A model generated the notes under the pieces. It saw only the letters and a list, made by a program, of their open reading frames with translations, was not told where the DNA came from and searched no databases. Both the position numbers and the translations under genes were made by a program. Positions 12,344-21,852 of a stretch of DNA of 64,000 bases are shown one piece after another (positions within the stretch are counted from its first letter, which is position 1; every line of letters begins with the position of its first letter). The stretch lies in the NCBI GenBank assembly GCA_019241645.1, contig JAFAWQ010000043.1:206244-270243 (forward strand), written 5' to 3'. The DNA is from Alphaproteobacteria bacterium (lineage in GTDB: Bacteria; Pseudomonadota; Alphaproteobacteria; Micropepsales; Micropepsaceae).

Positions 12344-12436
12344 AATTTGTCGACGGAACACTGAAAAGTTCATGTCGCGGCCGATGGGCAGCGGAGCAGG
12401 TCAGGCGTTAGTATTGAACCAGACGAAAGGCAAAGG

Positions 12437-14398
12437 TTGTCCCGCAATACACTGAGCTACCGCCCCGACATCGACGGTCTGCGAGCGCTCGCCGTGGCCG
12501 CAGTGGTGTTGTTTCACTATCGGGTGCCCGGTTTCAGCGGCGGTTTTGTCGGCGTCGATATTTTCTTTGTCATCTCCGGTTATTTGATCACAAGTCTGAT
12601 CCTCAAAGAGACATGCGCGGGCCGCTTCTCATTGCGGCAGTTTTACGAGCGGCGCATCCGGCGCATCGTCCCCGCCCTGTTCGCCATGCTGGCGCCGGCA
12701 ACGATGGCCGCTGCAATCCTGTTTTTCCCGGCCTCATTCGCGCAATTCGGCAAATCGCTGCTCGCAACGGCCTTCTTTTCCGCCAACTTCGAATTTTGGC
12801 GCGAGGTGGGATACTTCGATGTATCCGCCGATCAAAAGCCGCTTCTCCACCTCTGGTCGATCGCGGTGGAGGAACAGTTCTATCTCATCTTCCCTGCGCT
12901 GCTTCTGTTCTTCGGTGCGCGATCCAGGCTGCGTCTGACCGTGGCAATCGGCACCATATTCGCCGCTTCGCTGGCTTTCAGCATCTGGAGCGCGGGGCAT
13001 GCCCCAGCCGCAGGCTATTACATGCTTCCGTCGCGCATGTGGGAGTTGATGCTCGGGGCGCTTCTTGCCATCGGCGCTGCCCACGTTCCTGCAAGATTGA
13101 AGTTGAATGATCTGACGTCGCTGGGTGGGCTGGTGCTCATCGCCTACAGCGTGTTCCGCTATTCATATGCGACACCATTTCCGGGCTCGGCTGCGCTTGT
13201 CCCGTGCCTGGGAACCGCACTGATCATCGCAGCAGGGGATCGTGCCGCTTTCAATCGCGCGCTCAGCCTAAGGCCTATCATGTTCGGCGGCCTGATCTCG
13301 TATTCGCTCTACCTGTGGCACTGGCCGGTCTATGTATTCGCCCGCGCGGCGATGTTCCGCGCTCCGACCGCAACCGAAACCATTGTGCTGATCGCTACTT
13401 CGGTTGCGCTGTCCGTGCTGTCGTGGCGCTATGTCGAGCGGCCCTTTCGCGACCGCAGTTCCCGCTGGCCGTGGCCCGCTGTTTTTCAAAAAGCGGGGAT
13501 CGCAATGGCTGCGACGGTGGCTTGCGCCGCCATTCTCGTGCTTGGAAATGGCCTGCCGCAGCGCTTTAGCCCTCAAGTCCGCGCAATTCTCGCCGAGGCT
13601 TCCGATCACGAATCACACATGAGTGAGTGTTTCGGGCTCACGGCAGACGATGTGCGCAAGGGGCGGCTCTGTCCGATTGGCGCTAAAGTTCAAGAAGCGA
13701 GCTTTATTTTGTGGGGCGACTCCCATGCCGACGCACTGATCCCGGCAGTGCAGAGCGTTGCGAGGCGGCAGGGGCGAGGCGGCCTGTTCGCCGGCACGGA
13801 CAGTTGTCCGCCCTTGCTTGGCGTCAAGCGCGCCGATACCAGCAAGTGCGCGGCTTTCAACGATGCCGTGGCGAAAATCGCGACCAGCAAGTCCATCAAA
13901 GAGGTCATTCTGGAAGCCCGCTGGGCCAAGAACGCCGAAGGCACATCGTTCGGCCAGGAGCCACCCGATCGCGTGCGCATCTTCGACGATCTATCGGAAG
14001 GCCGTACGGAAGACGAAACGCGGGCGGTGTTCTACCGGGGACTCGAACGAACGGTGCGTGCGCTTACTGGTGCCGGCAAGAAGGTGGTGCTGGTCGCTTC
14101 TGTCCCGGAGGTAGGCTTCCCGGTGCCCGCTTACCTCGCGCGCGCCCAGATGACCAATCCGTCAACACGACTAACGACCCGGGCGGGCGCGTATCGCGAG
14201 CGGCAGAAATTCGTGTTGTGGGCGTTTGCACAAATGCGCAAGCGCTTCGGCGCGCAGGTTGTCTATCCCGATCGGGTGCTTTGCAGTCTAAGCGCCTGTC
14301 GAGTCGCGCTTAATGGCCGGCCACTCTATCGCGATGCGCATCATCTGAGCGTTTTTGGTGCCAACCAGTTGGTGCCGCTGTTCGCCTCAGTGTTCTAA
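12437..14398 (+). CDS. OafA/YrhL-type acyltransferase with SGNH domain
   Basis: Integral membrane O-acyltransferase, expected to acetylate a surface polysaccharide or lipopolysaccharide sugar. Residues 1-370 are the acyltransferase-3 domain, starting YRPDIDGLRALAVAAVVLFHY and containing SIAVEEQFYLIFP. Residues 400-650 are a periplasmic SGNH hydrolase-like domain with ILWGDSHADALIP (block I Ser) and the D-x-x-H pair in YRDAHHLSVFGA. The TTG start at 12437 has a GAAAGG ribosome site six bases upstream. It sits between uvrA and ssb. Confidence 0.92.
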   Translation: MSRNTLSYRPDIDGLRALAVAAVVLFHYRVPGFSGGFVGVDIFFVISGYLITSLILKETCAGRFSLRQFYERRIRRIVPALFAMLAPATMAAAILFFPASFAQFGKSLLATAFFSANFEFWREVGYFDVSADQKPLLHLWSIAVEEQFYLIFPALLLFFGARSRLRLTVAIGTIFAASLAFSIWSAGHAPAAGYYMLPSRMWELMLGALLAIGAAHVPARLKLNDLTSLGGLVLIAYSVFRYSYATPFPGSAALVPCLGTALIIAAGDRAAFNRALSLRPIMFGGLISYSLYLWHWPVYVFARAAMFRAPTATETIVLIATSVALSVLSWRYVERPFRDRSSRWPWPAVFQKAGIAMAATVACAAILVLGNGLPQRFSPQVRAILAEASDHESHMSECFGLTADDVRKGRLCPIGAKVQEASFILWGDSHADALIPAVQSVARRQGRGGLFAGTDSCPPLLGVKRADTSKCAAFNDAVAKIATSKSIKEVILEARWAKNAEGTSFGQEPPDRVRIFDDLSEGRTEDETRAVFYRGLERTVRALTGAGKKVVLVASVPEVGFPVPAYLARAQMTNPSTRLTTRAGAYRERQKFVLWAFAQMRKRFGAQVVYPDRVLCSLSACRVALNGRPLYRDAHHLSVFGANQLVPLFASVF

Positions 14399-14415
14399 GG
14401 TTGACCGCGGCGCGA

Positions 14416-14430
14416 GAACAGAATAGGAAC
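14416..14430 (+). promoter_or_regulatory. LexA-type SOS box upstream of ssb
   Basis: The plus strand reads GAAC-AGAATAG-GAAC, which is GTTC-N7-GTTC on the other strand, 80 bases before the ssb start and 17 bases after the acyltransferase stop. It has the same spacing as the site before uvrA. Confidence 0.7.
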
Positions 14431-14510
14431 CATGTGGACCGATTGCCGTTGCGGTGGCGGCAGCCGCGGCAGGACAGCTAGGGTGTGTACAGGCATCCGG
14501 GAAGGACAAG

Positions 14511-14954
14511 ATGGCAGGAAGCGTCAACAAGGTCATTGTTGTGGGAAATCTCGGGCGGGACCCGGAAACTCGACGCCTGACGAGCGGCGATCCGGTGGTC
14601 AATCTCTCGGTGGCCACCTCCGAAAGCTGGCGTGACAAGACAAGCGGCGAGCGCAAAGAAAAGACCGAATGGCACCGGGTGGTAATCTTCAATCCCAACC
14701 TCGCCGACGTCGCCGAAAAATACTTGCGCAAAGGCTCCAAGGTTTACATTGAAGGCCAACTCACCACGCGCAAATGGACCGACAAGGATGGTCAGGAAAA
14801 ATATTCGACCGAGATCGTGCTGAACCGCTTTCGCGGGGAATTGGTGCTTCTGGATGCTCGCGGCGAAGGTGCAGGCGGTGGGGCTCGCATGGCCGGGTCG
14901 GAGGCGCCCCAAAGCTTTGACCGCAACGATCTCGAAGACGAAATACCCTTCTGA
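14511..14954 (+). CDS. ssb: Single-stranded DNA-binding protein
   Basis: Tetrameric OB-fold protein that coats single-stranded DNA in replication, repair and recombination. The 147-residue product starts MAGSVNKVIVVGNLGRDPE; the open frame is 19 codons longer but this ATG fits the family. The OB fold covers residues 5-110. A short Gly-rich linker leads to the acidic tail ending DLEDEIPF, which recruits partner proteins. A LexA-type box precedes it. gyrA follows 149 bases downstream. Confidence 0.97.
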   Translation: MAGSVNKVIVVGNLGRDPETRRLTSGDPVVNLSVATSESWRDKTSGERKEKTEWHRVVIFNPNLADVAEKYLRKGSKVYIEGQLTTRKWTDKDGQEKYSTEIVLNRFRGELVLLDARGEGAGGGARMAGSEAPQSFDRNDLEDEIPF

Positions 14955-15031
14955 TCGGCGTGGCAGAAGGCGGGTAAAATCCTGTACGCCGGCGCGGCCG
15001 CCGGTGCCTTCGGCTGGCGAACCCTGCTATT

Positions 15032-15048
15032 GAAATGCTAGACATTTC
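15032..15048. promoter_or_regulatory. Small palindrome upstream of gyrA
   Basis: GAAATG-CTAGA-CATTTC forms perfect 6-base arms, 56 bases before the gyrA start. It could be an operator. Nothing else supports a function. Confidence 0.2.
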
Positions 15049-15103
15049 CTGACTCGCGCGGCCGCTTGCCAATTCATCGCGACCGCCTGCAAGGACCGTT
15101 TTT

Positions 15104-17824
15104 TTGAGCGAACAAGGACAACAACCAGCTCCCCCGGCTATACCCGGCACCGTCCCGATTGCGATCGAGGAGGAGCTGCGCCGCTCATATCTCGACTATG
15201 CGATGAGCGTCATTGTGAGCCGTGCGCTGCCCGATGCGCGCGACGGCCTCAAGCCAGTGCATCGCCGCATCCTCTACTCGATGCACGAGAACGGCAACGA
15301 TTGGAACAAGCCCTATCGCAAATCCGCGCGGATCGTCGGCGACGTGATTGGCAAATACCATCCCCACGGCGACCAGGCGGTGTACGACGCGCTGGTGCGC
15401 ATGGCGCAGGACTTTTCCATGCGTGCGCCGCTGATCGACGGCCAGGGCAATTTCGGTTCGGTCGACGGCGATAGCCCGGCGCAGATGCGCTACACTGAAG
15501 TCCGTCGCACCAAGATAGCGCACGCGCTCACAGAAGATCTCGACAAAGACACGGTCGAGTTCCGCGACAATTATGACGCCAGCGAGCGCGAGCCGGTGGT
15601 GTTCCCTGCACGCTTTCCCAATCTGCTGGTAAATGGCGCCAGCGGTATCGCCGTGGGCATGGCGACCAACGTGCCACCACATAATCTGGGCGAGGTGATC
15701 GATGCCTGCCTCGCCTATGTCGAGGATCCGTCTATCAATATGGAAGCGCTGACAGAGATCGTGGCGGGGCCGGATTTTCCCACGGGCGCGCTGATCATCG
15801 GCAAGCAGGCGGCCCGTGGTGCCCTCGCCCGTGGCCGGGGCTCCATTCTGATGCGCGCAAAATGCCATGTGGAGGAAATCCGCAAGGACCGCGAAGCGAT
15901 CATCGTCAGCGAACTGCCATATCAGGTGAACAAGGCGAAGCTGCAGGAGCGCATTGCGGAGCTGGTGCGCGACAAGCGGGTGGAAGGCATCAGTGACATC
16001 CGCGACGAAAGCGATCGGCACGGTATGCGGCTGGTGATCGAGCTGCGGCGCGATGCCTCGAGCGACGTCGTGCTAAACCAGCTCTACCGCTACTCCGAGC
16101 TGCAAACGACCTTCGGGGTCAACATGCTGGCCCTGAACGCCGGCCGTCCGGTCTTGATGAATCTGAAGGATCTTATTGGGGCCTTCCTGACCTTCCGCGA
16201 GGAGGTGGTGACCCGCCGCACGCGGTTTGAGCTGCGCAAGGCGCGCGACCGGGCGCATGTTCTGATCGGGCTGGCCATTGCGGTCGCCAACATCGACGAG
16301 GTGATTGCGCTGATCCGGGCAGCGCCGGATGCCGGCGCCGCGAAAGCCGAATTGATGGCGCGGGACTGGCCGGCGAAGGATGTCGCGCCGCTGGTGGCGC
16401 TGGTGGCCGATCCACGCCACAGCGTATCCGCCGATGGCACGATCCGGCTTTCGGAGGACCAGGCGAAAGCTATTCTGGAAATTCGCTTGCAGCGTTTGAC
16501 GGCGCTTGGCCGTGACGAGCTTGCCGACGAAGTGACGAAGCTTGGCGCTTCGATCGCCGAGTATCTCGATATCTTGCGCAGCCGCGTCCGCGTTCTGGCC
16601 ATCGTGCGCAAGGAACTGGAGGACATTAAAGCGGAATTCCCTATGCCACGCCGCACCGAACTCATCGATGCGGACGTGGAAATTGAGGACGAGGCCCTCA
16701 TCGAGCGCGAAGAAGTTGCAATTACGGTTACCCATGGGGGTTATATCAAACGCACGCCGATCGCCGACTATCGTGTGCAGGGTCGCGGCGGAAAAGGCCG
16801 CGTCGGGATGGCCACGCGCGAGGAAGATTTCGTCACCAGTATCTTCGTCGCCAACACGCACGCACCACTCGTGTTTTTCTCGTCCACCGGCATGGCCTAC
16901 AAGCTGAAGGTGTGGCGTCTGCCGGAAGCGCGCATTCAGGGCCGGGGTAAGGCCATGGTGAATCTTCTGCCGCTCTCACCGGGAGAGCGCATCGCCACGA
17001 TCCTTCCATTGCCGGAAGATGAGTCGCAGTGGGAGAAGCTGAATGTCGTCTTCGCGACGAAATCCGGCAGCGTGCGCCGCAACGAGCTGTCGGACTTCGT
17101 CAACATCAATCGTAACGGCAAAATCGCCATGAAGCTCGATGAAGGCGACGGCATTGTCGGCGTGCAAATCTGCACGGACCTGGACGATGTTCTGCTTACG
17201 ACACGAGCAGGAAAATGCATCCGTTTTGCGCTTTCCGATCTGCGGGTCTTCGCCAGCCGCGCCTCCACTGGCGTGCGCGGCATCAAGCTCGCGAACGGGG
17301 ATGAGATTGTGAGCCTGTCTCTCCTGCGTCACTCGGACGGGACGACGGCGGAAGCACGTGCCTACCTGAAGCAGGCGAACGCTGCCCGTCGCGCCGCGAC
17401 CGGGGAAGAGGAAGCATCCGTTGACGAAGTGGAGGATGGGGAGGATGGAGGAGAAGAGGCGACGCTATCGCCTGAGCGGTATGCCGAACTAGGCGCCCGC
17501 GAGCAATTCGTTCTCGCATTATCCGAGAGCGGATTCGGCAAGCGCACGTCGTCTTACGAATACCGGGTCACAGGCCGGGGCGGTTCAGGGATCGTAGCCA
17601 TGGGGATGGGCAGGAAAAACCATGCCATCGTGGCGGCCTTCCCGGTGGAAGAGAGCGACGACCTCATGCTGATTTCCGACGGGGGACAAACCATCCGCGT
17701 TCCCGTTGCCGGTATCTCGGTCCAAGGCCGTGCCGCGCAGGGCGTCACTGTTTTCCGCGTGGAAGAAAACGAGCGTGTCGTTTCCGTCGAGCGTATCGAG
17801 GAAGCGGCCGAAGAAGGGGAATAG
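15104..17824 (+). CDS. gyrA: DNA gyrase subunit A
   Basis: Breakage-reunion subunit of DNA gyrase, 906 residues. The TTG start has AAGGA at 15091-15095. The quinolone-determining stretch reads [18 protein letters not shown] around residues 83-100, so the position of E. coli Ser83 is Gln91, while the Asp87 equivalent is kept at 95. The catalytic Tyr lies in MRYTEVRR. The C-terminal beta-pinwheel includes the GyrA box QGRGGKG near residue 563, and an acidic insertion near residues 768-785. It lies 7 bases upstream of coaD. Confidence 0.97.
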   Translation: MSEQGQQPAPPAIPGTVPIAIEEELRRSYLDYAMSVIVSRALPDARDGLKPVHRRILYSMHENGNDWNKPYRKSARIVGDVIGKYHPHGDQAVYDALVRMAQDFSMRAPLIDGQGNFGSVDGDSPAQMRYTEVRRTKIAHALTEDLDKDTVEFRDNYDASEREPVVFPARFPNLLVNGASGIAVGMATNVPPHNLGEVIDACLAYVEDPSINMEALTEIVAGPDFPTGALIIGKQAARGALARGRGSILMRAKCHVEEIRKDREAIIVSELPYQVNKAKLQERIAELVRDKRVEGISDIRDESDRHGMRLVIELRRDASSDVVLNQLYRYSELQTTFGVNMLALNAGRPVLMNLKDLIGAFLTFREEVVTRRTRFELRKARDRAHVLIGLAIAVANIDEVIALIRAAPDAGAAKAELMARDWPAKDVAPLVALVADPRHSVSADGTIRLSEDQAKAILEIRLQRLTALGRDELADEVTKLGASIAEYLDILRSRVRVLAIVRKELEDIKAEFPMPRRTELIDADVEIEDEALIEREEVAITVTHGGYIKRTPIADYRVQGRGGKGRVGMATREEDFVTSIFVANTHAPLVFFSSTGMAYKLKVWRLPEARIQGRGKAMVNLLPLSPGERIATILPLPEDESQWEKLNVVFATKSGSVRRNELSDFVNINRNGKIAMKLDEGDGIVGVQICTDLDDVLLTTRAGKCIRFALSDLRVFASRASTGVRGIKLANGDEIVSLSLLRHSDGTTAEARAYLKQANAARRAATGEEEASVDEVEDGEDGGEEATLSPERYAELGAREQFVLALSESGFGKRTSSYEYRVTGRGGSGIVAMGMGRKNHAIVAAFPVEESDDLMLISDGGQTIRVPVAGISVQGRAAQGVTVFRVEENERVVSVERIEEAAEEGE

Positions 17825-17831
17825 TGCGGAC

Positions 17832-18344
17832 ATGAAAAGGCGCATCGGGCTTTACCCCGGCACGTTCGATCCGTTGACGCTCGGTCATATCGACATCATC
17901 GGCCGCGCCGTGAAGCTGGTAGATCATTTGGTTATCGGCGTGGCCACAAACCCGTCGAAAACACCGGTTTTTACCTTGCGAGAACGGCTTGATATCATCC
18001 GTCACGAAACTGTTCCGCTGGCGGGCGACGGCCGTGCCAGCATCGCGGTGGAGACTTTCGAGACCCTGCTCATCCAATTCGCCGAGCAAATCGGCGCGAG
18101 CGTGATCGTGCGAGGCCTGCGGGCGGTATCGGATTTCGAGTACGAGTTTCAGATGGTCGGAATGAATCAGCGGTTAAATCCGGAAATCGAGACCGTGTTT
18201 CTGATGGCCGATCCTCGGCATCAGGCGATCGCCTCGCGTCTGGTCAAGGAAATCGCCATGCTGGGCGGCGACATCACGTCTTTCACCACACCGTATGTGG
18301 CCGAGCTTCTCATCAAGCGTTGCAACGAACTGAGGAACAAGTGA
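17832..18344 (+). CDS. coaD: Phosphopantetheine adenylyltransferase
   Basis: Transfers AMP to 4'-phosphopantetheine, the penultimate step of coenzyme A synthesis. The 170-residue product starts MKRRIGLYPGTFDPLTLGHIDI with the T/HxGH nucleotidyltransferase motif. The second signature, VVRGLRAVSDFEYE, lies near residue 95. The open frame extends 42 codons into gyrA, but this ATG gives the family length. Its stop overlaps the GTG of the next gene (GTGA). Confidence 0.97.
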   Translation: MKRRIGLYPGTFDPLTLGHIDIIGRAVKLVDHLVIGVATNPSKTPVFTLRERLDIIRHETVPLAGDGRASIAVETFETLLIQFAEQIGASVIVRGLRAVSDFEYEFQMVGMNQRLNPEIETVFLMADPRHQAIASRLVKEIAMLGGDITSFTTPYVAELLIKRCNELRNK

Positions 18345-18820
18345 GCGATAAATCCGCAGATACAATCACATTGGAATTGAAAAACGGACCGGTAACAATA
18401 GCATTGCGACCGGATCTGGCACCCAACCATGTCGCGCGCATCAAGGAGTTGTCGGATCGTGGTTTTTATGATGGCGTCCCCTTTCATCGCGTGATCCCCG
18501 GTTTCATGGCGCAGACGGGCGATCCCACCGGCACAGGCAGTGGAGGCTCCGACCTGCCAGATCTGAAAGCAGAATTCACGGGCGAAAAGCATGTCCGAGG
18601 AACTGTCTCGATGGCGCGCACCAACAATCCCAACAGCGCCAACAGCCAGTTTTTCATCTGCCTCGGCGATGCGCCCTGGCTTGACCGCCAATACACGGTT
18701 TGGGGCCAAGTGGTATCGGGCATGGAGCACATAGATGCCATCAAGAAAGGCGGCGAGCACAACAACGGCGCCATTTCCGGCGAGCCCGACAAGATCTTGA
18801 AGATGCGCGCCCGACGCTGA
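18341..18820 (+). CDS. Peptidyl-prolyl cis-trans isomerase, cyclophilin type
   Basis: Cytoplasmic cyclophilin of 159 residues, with no signal peptide. Matching features are the catalytic Arg in PFHRVIPGFMAQTGDP near residue 48 and the core FICLGDAPWLDRQYTVWGQV near residue 105. I chose the GTG at 18341, which overlaps the coaD stop by four bases. A start at 18320 would overlap coaD by 25 bases. Genes of this type follow coaD in many alphaproteobacteria. Confidence 0.92.
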   Translation: MSDKSADTITLELKNGPVTIALRPDLAPNHVARIKELSDRGFYDGVPFHRVIPGFMAQTGDPTGTGSGGSDLPDLKAEFTGEKHVRGTVSMARTNNPNSANSQFFICLGDAPWLDRQYTVWGQVVSGMEHIDAIKKGGEHNNGAISGEPDKILKMRARR

Positions 18821-18828
18821 GTCACCTA

Positions 18829-19530
18829 GTGTCGGTTACGGAATATGAGCGCAGCACAACGCACAGCCGCAATCCGCTGGCGCAGCTCTCCCATCGCGCC
18901 CGCAGGAAAGAAGCGATACGTCTGATCCGCTGCTACCTGCCGGATACGGGCGCACTGCTCGACTTCGGCTGCGCGGGTGGCGAATTGCTTCGCGATGTGG
19001 GCCGGGCATGTCCATCCGCGAGGCTTTACGGCCTCGATCCCTTCTCGAGTCCCGGTGAGGGTTACCGCCATATACGGTCACCCGCCGATTGTGACGGGTT
19101 GGTCTTCGATGTCATTGCCGCATTCGAGGTACTGGAACACGTGAGCGAGGCGGCGACAGCGGACTTCTTTTCTCTGGTCCGCAAACGTTTGGCGCCACGT
19201 GGCGTTTGCATCGTGAGCGCGCCGATCATGCTTGGCCCGGTCTTGTTGGCGAAGCTCGCGCACGCCCGGCTGGCCGGCGGAAGCGCGCTGCACTACTCAG
19301 CGCGCGAAAGCTTGCAGGCGGCATTCATGCTGCGAAGCCCGTTGCGTTTGCCGCCGAACCGTGCCGGCACGCTGCGCCACAAGGGTTTCGACTGGCGTGC
19401 GAGCCGGGCTCTTATAGAGTCACAATTCAACATCGCGGTGGAAACGTTTACGCCGCTTCCATGGCTATGGTGGGGATTCAACAGCCAGTGGTTTTGTTTG
19501 TTCTACCCGAAGAATGCAAAGCACGGCTGA
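18829..19530 (+). CDS. Class I SAM-dependent methyltransferase
   Basis: Protein of 233 residues with motif I LLDFGCAGGELLRDVG near residue 45 and the acidic and post-I motifs in VIAAFEVLEHVSEA near residue 90. This is the pattern of the Methyltransf_23/11 group, which often acts on sugars or quinones. The start is uncertain; the GTG at 18829 directly follows the cyclophilin gene. Followed by a DegT aminotransferase, it probably takes part in making a modified surface sugar, which is inference from context. Confidence 0.8.
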   Translation: MSVTEYERSTTHSRNPLAQLSHRARRKEAIRLIRCYLPDTGALLDFGCAGGELLRDVGRACPSARLYGLDPFSSPGEGYRHIRSPADCDGLVFDVIAAFEVLEHVSEAATADFFSLVRKRLAPRGVCIVSAPIMLGPVLLAKLAHARLAGGSALHYSARESLQAAFMLRSPLRLPPNRAGTLRHKGFDWRASRALIESQFNIAVETFTPLPWLWWGFNSQWFCLFYPKNAKHG

Positions 19531-19621
19531 CGCATTCCGCAATATTTGGTGTCCGGCGGCGGGTTGTGGCGAACGACCGCTGTTTCTAGAAGGCGCCATC
19601 TCCAGATTCTCGAGGTTTTCC

Positions 19622-20755
19622 GTGGGCGCATCCATCCCGTTCATCGATTTACAGGCACAACGCCAACGCATCGCGTCGGAAGTCGAGCGCGCGGTGAGTG
19701 CCGCGGTGGAAGGCGGCCAGTGGATCATGGGGCCGCAGGTGCGCGCGCTGGAGGAGCAGCTCGCGGAGTACGCGGGTGTAAAGCATTGCATAACCTGCGC
19801 CAACGGCACGGATGCCCTGATGATCGTGTTGCGCGCCTGGGATATCGGCCCCGGGGACGCTGTTTTTGTGCCCGCTTTTACGTTCGCGGCTTCCGCAGAA
19901 GTGGTGGCACTCGTGGGAGCCACTCCCGTGTTTGTCGATGTGTTGGACGACACCTACAACATCGATCCGCGCAGTCTCGACGCGGCCATTGCCATGGTGC
20001 AGCGCGAGGGGAAGCTAAAGGCGCGTGCGGTCATGCCGGTCGATTTGTTCGGACGGGCCGCCGATTACCGCGCCATCGAACCGATCGCTGCGCAGGCGAA
20101 TCTGAAGCTGCTGGTCGATACTGCGCAAGCTTTCGGCGCCACGCTGGATGGCCGTCAAACCGCCTCCATCGGCGACGCCGCGGGCACGAGCTTCTTTCCC
20201 GCAAAGCCGTTAGGATGTTACGGCGACGGTGGCGCGACATTCACCAACGACAGCGGGCTGGCAGAATTGCTGCGCTCCATACGCGTCCATGGACAGGGTT
20301 CTGACAAATATGAGAACGTTCGTATCGGCGTGAACTCGCGGCTGGATACCATTCAGGCCGCGATTCTCATCGAGAAACTGAAGATATTTCCGCAAGAACT
20401 CGAAATGCGGGAACGCGTGGCGCTTCGCTACACTGAAGCCTTCCGCTGTTCCAATCGCGTGCGCCCTCCGCATAGCAAGGAAGGAATGCAATCCACCTGG
20501 GCCCAATATACAATCCAAGTACCGGACAGGGATGCCCTCGCGGCCGATCTGAAAGCCAAGGGGATTCCCACGGCAATCTACTATCCGACGCCACTGTCTC
20601 ATCAAAGAGGCTATGCGCATTTCCCCGGCGCGGGCACGCCGGTAAGCGACCGCATTTCGAAGCACGTCCTCAGCTTGCCGATGCATCCCTATCTGGACGA
20701 GGCGACGCAGGACCGCGTCATCGCAGCGGTGCTGGAGAGCGTGGGGGCCGCATAG
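19622..20755 (+). CDS. DegT/DnrJ/EryC1 family nucleotide-sugar aminotransferase
   Basis: PLP enzyme of 377 residues that adds an amino group to keto sugars attached to a nucleotide. The N-terminus IPFIDLQAQRQRI, the substrate loop GTDALMIVLRA, Asp166 in LLVDTAQAFG and the PLP lysine Lys195 in SFFPAKPLGCYGDGG all fit. The lysine context resembles WbpE-type aminotransferases of O-antigen synthesis. The open frame is 36 codons longer upstream; the GTG at 19622 fits the family N-terminus. It is placed between the methyltransferase and queA. Confidence 0.9.
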   Translation: MGASIPFIDLQAQRQRIASEVERAVSAAVEGGQWIMGPQVRALEEQLAEYAGVKHCITCANGTDALMIVLRAWDIGPGDAVFVPAFTFAASAEVVALVGATPVFVDVLDDTYNIDPRSLDAAIAMVQREGKLKARAVMPVDLFGRAADYRAIEPIAAQANLKLLVDTAQAFGATLDGRQTASIGDAAGTSFFPAKPLGCYGDGGATFTNDSGLAELLRSIRVHGQGSDKYENVRIGVNSRLDTIQAAILIEKLKIFPQELEMRERVALRYTEAFRCSNRVRPPHSKEGMQSTWAQYTIQVPDRDALAADLKAKGIPTAIYYPTPLSHQRGYAHFPGAGTPVSDRISKHVLSLPMHPYLDEATQDRVIAAVLESVGAA

Positions 20756-20796
20756 CGGTTGTTAGAACTGCGGATTTCTGGTTCTTGGCGCCCATA

Positions 20797-21852
20797 ATGG
20801 ACGTCAGTCTCTTCGATTTCGAATTGCCGGCAGAATTGATTGCGCTAAGGCCGGCGGTCCCGCGCGATTCCGCGCGGATGCTGGTCGTGCATCGCGATGG
20901 ACAGCTTGAACACGCAGTTGTTCGCAACCTGCCGGACTGTCTCCGTAGCGGCGACCTTGTCGTCGTCAACGACACGAAGGTGATCCCTTCCCGCCTGCGT
21001 GGCCGTCGCTTCCGACGCGCTGGCGATGAAGGCAATGGCGCGAAGATTGAGCTGATGCTGCACAAGCGCATAGGATCGGATCGCTTCCTTGCCTTCGCGC
21101 GGCCTGCAAAAAAGCTAATTGCCGGCGATCGTCTGCAATTGGGCGAAGCTTTGTCGGCGTCTGTCATTGAACGGAGAACCGCCGGTGAAGTGGAGGTGAA
21201 ATTCGATTCCGCGGGCGTTGAGTTGGACTCGGCCATTCTGGCGCATGGCGAGATGCCGCTGCCGCCATACATTGCGGGAAGACGCAAAGCAGACGCCCGA
21301 GATGTTCTTGACTATCAGACCACGTTCGCCGCGCATGAAGGTTCGGCCGCCGCCCCGACCGCAGGCCTGCATTTCACCCCGGAGCTTCTCGCCGCCCTTA
21401 CCCAAAAAGGCATCGCGCGAGAAAACGTCACGCTACACGTCGGCGCCGGCACCTTTCTGCCAGTCACCGCTAAGGACACCGCGCAGCATCGCATGCATGC
21501 CGAAGCGGCGACACTCTCGGACGATACCGCGGCGCGCCTAAACGCCGTGCGCGGCCAGGGCGGCCAGATCGTAGCGGTCGGAACGACAAGCTTGCGAACG
21601 CTGGAAACAGCCGCTGCAGACAACCGTATATTTGCACCATTCGCAGGCGAGACCTCCCTGTTTGTCACGCCGGGATATCAGTTCAAATCGGCGGACATCT
21701 TGCTCACCAATTTTCATCTCCCCCGCTCGACACTCTTCATGCTGGTCTGCGCATTCTCCGGCATCGAGACCATGAAGCGCGCCTATGCGGAAGCCATCCG
21801 GAAGAGGTATCGCTTCTACTCATACGGCGATGCTTGTCTGCTGTTCCGATGA
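20797..21852 (+). CDS. queA: S-adenosylmethionine:tRNA ribosyltransferase-isomerase
   Basis: Adds the ribosyl part of SAM to preQ1 in tRNA, forming epoxyqueuosine. The 351-residue product starts [19 protein letters not shown]. Signatures present are [26 protein letters not shown] near residue 185, [10 protein letters not shown] and [15 protein letters not shown] near the end. Its TGA overlaps the tgt ATG by four bases, so translation is probably coupled. Confidence 0.97.
   Translation: MDVSLFDFELPAELIALRPAVPRDSARMLVVHRDGQLEHAVVRNLPDCLRSGDLVVVNDTKVIPSRLRGRRFRRAGDEGNGAKIELMLHKRIGSDRFLAFARPAKKLIAGDRLQLGEALSASVIERRTAGEVEVKFDSAGVELDSAILAHGEMPLPPYIAGRRKADARDVLDYQTTFAAHEGSAAAPTAGLHFTPELLAALTQKGIARENVTLHVGAGTFLPVTAKDTAQHRMHAEAATLSDDTAARLNAVRGQGGQIVAVGTTSLRTLETAAADNRIFAPFAGETSLFVTPGYQFKSADILLTNFHLPRSTLFMLVCAFSGIETMKRAYAEAIRKRYRFYSYGDACLLFR

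Noticed and set aside
17400..17470. Acidic insertion in the GyrA C-terminal domain as a novelty
   Set aside because: Acidic insertions at this place are familiar in alphaproteobacterial GyrA and the SPERYAEL sequence after it is the usual continuation.
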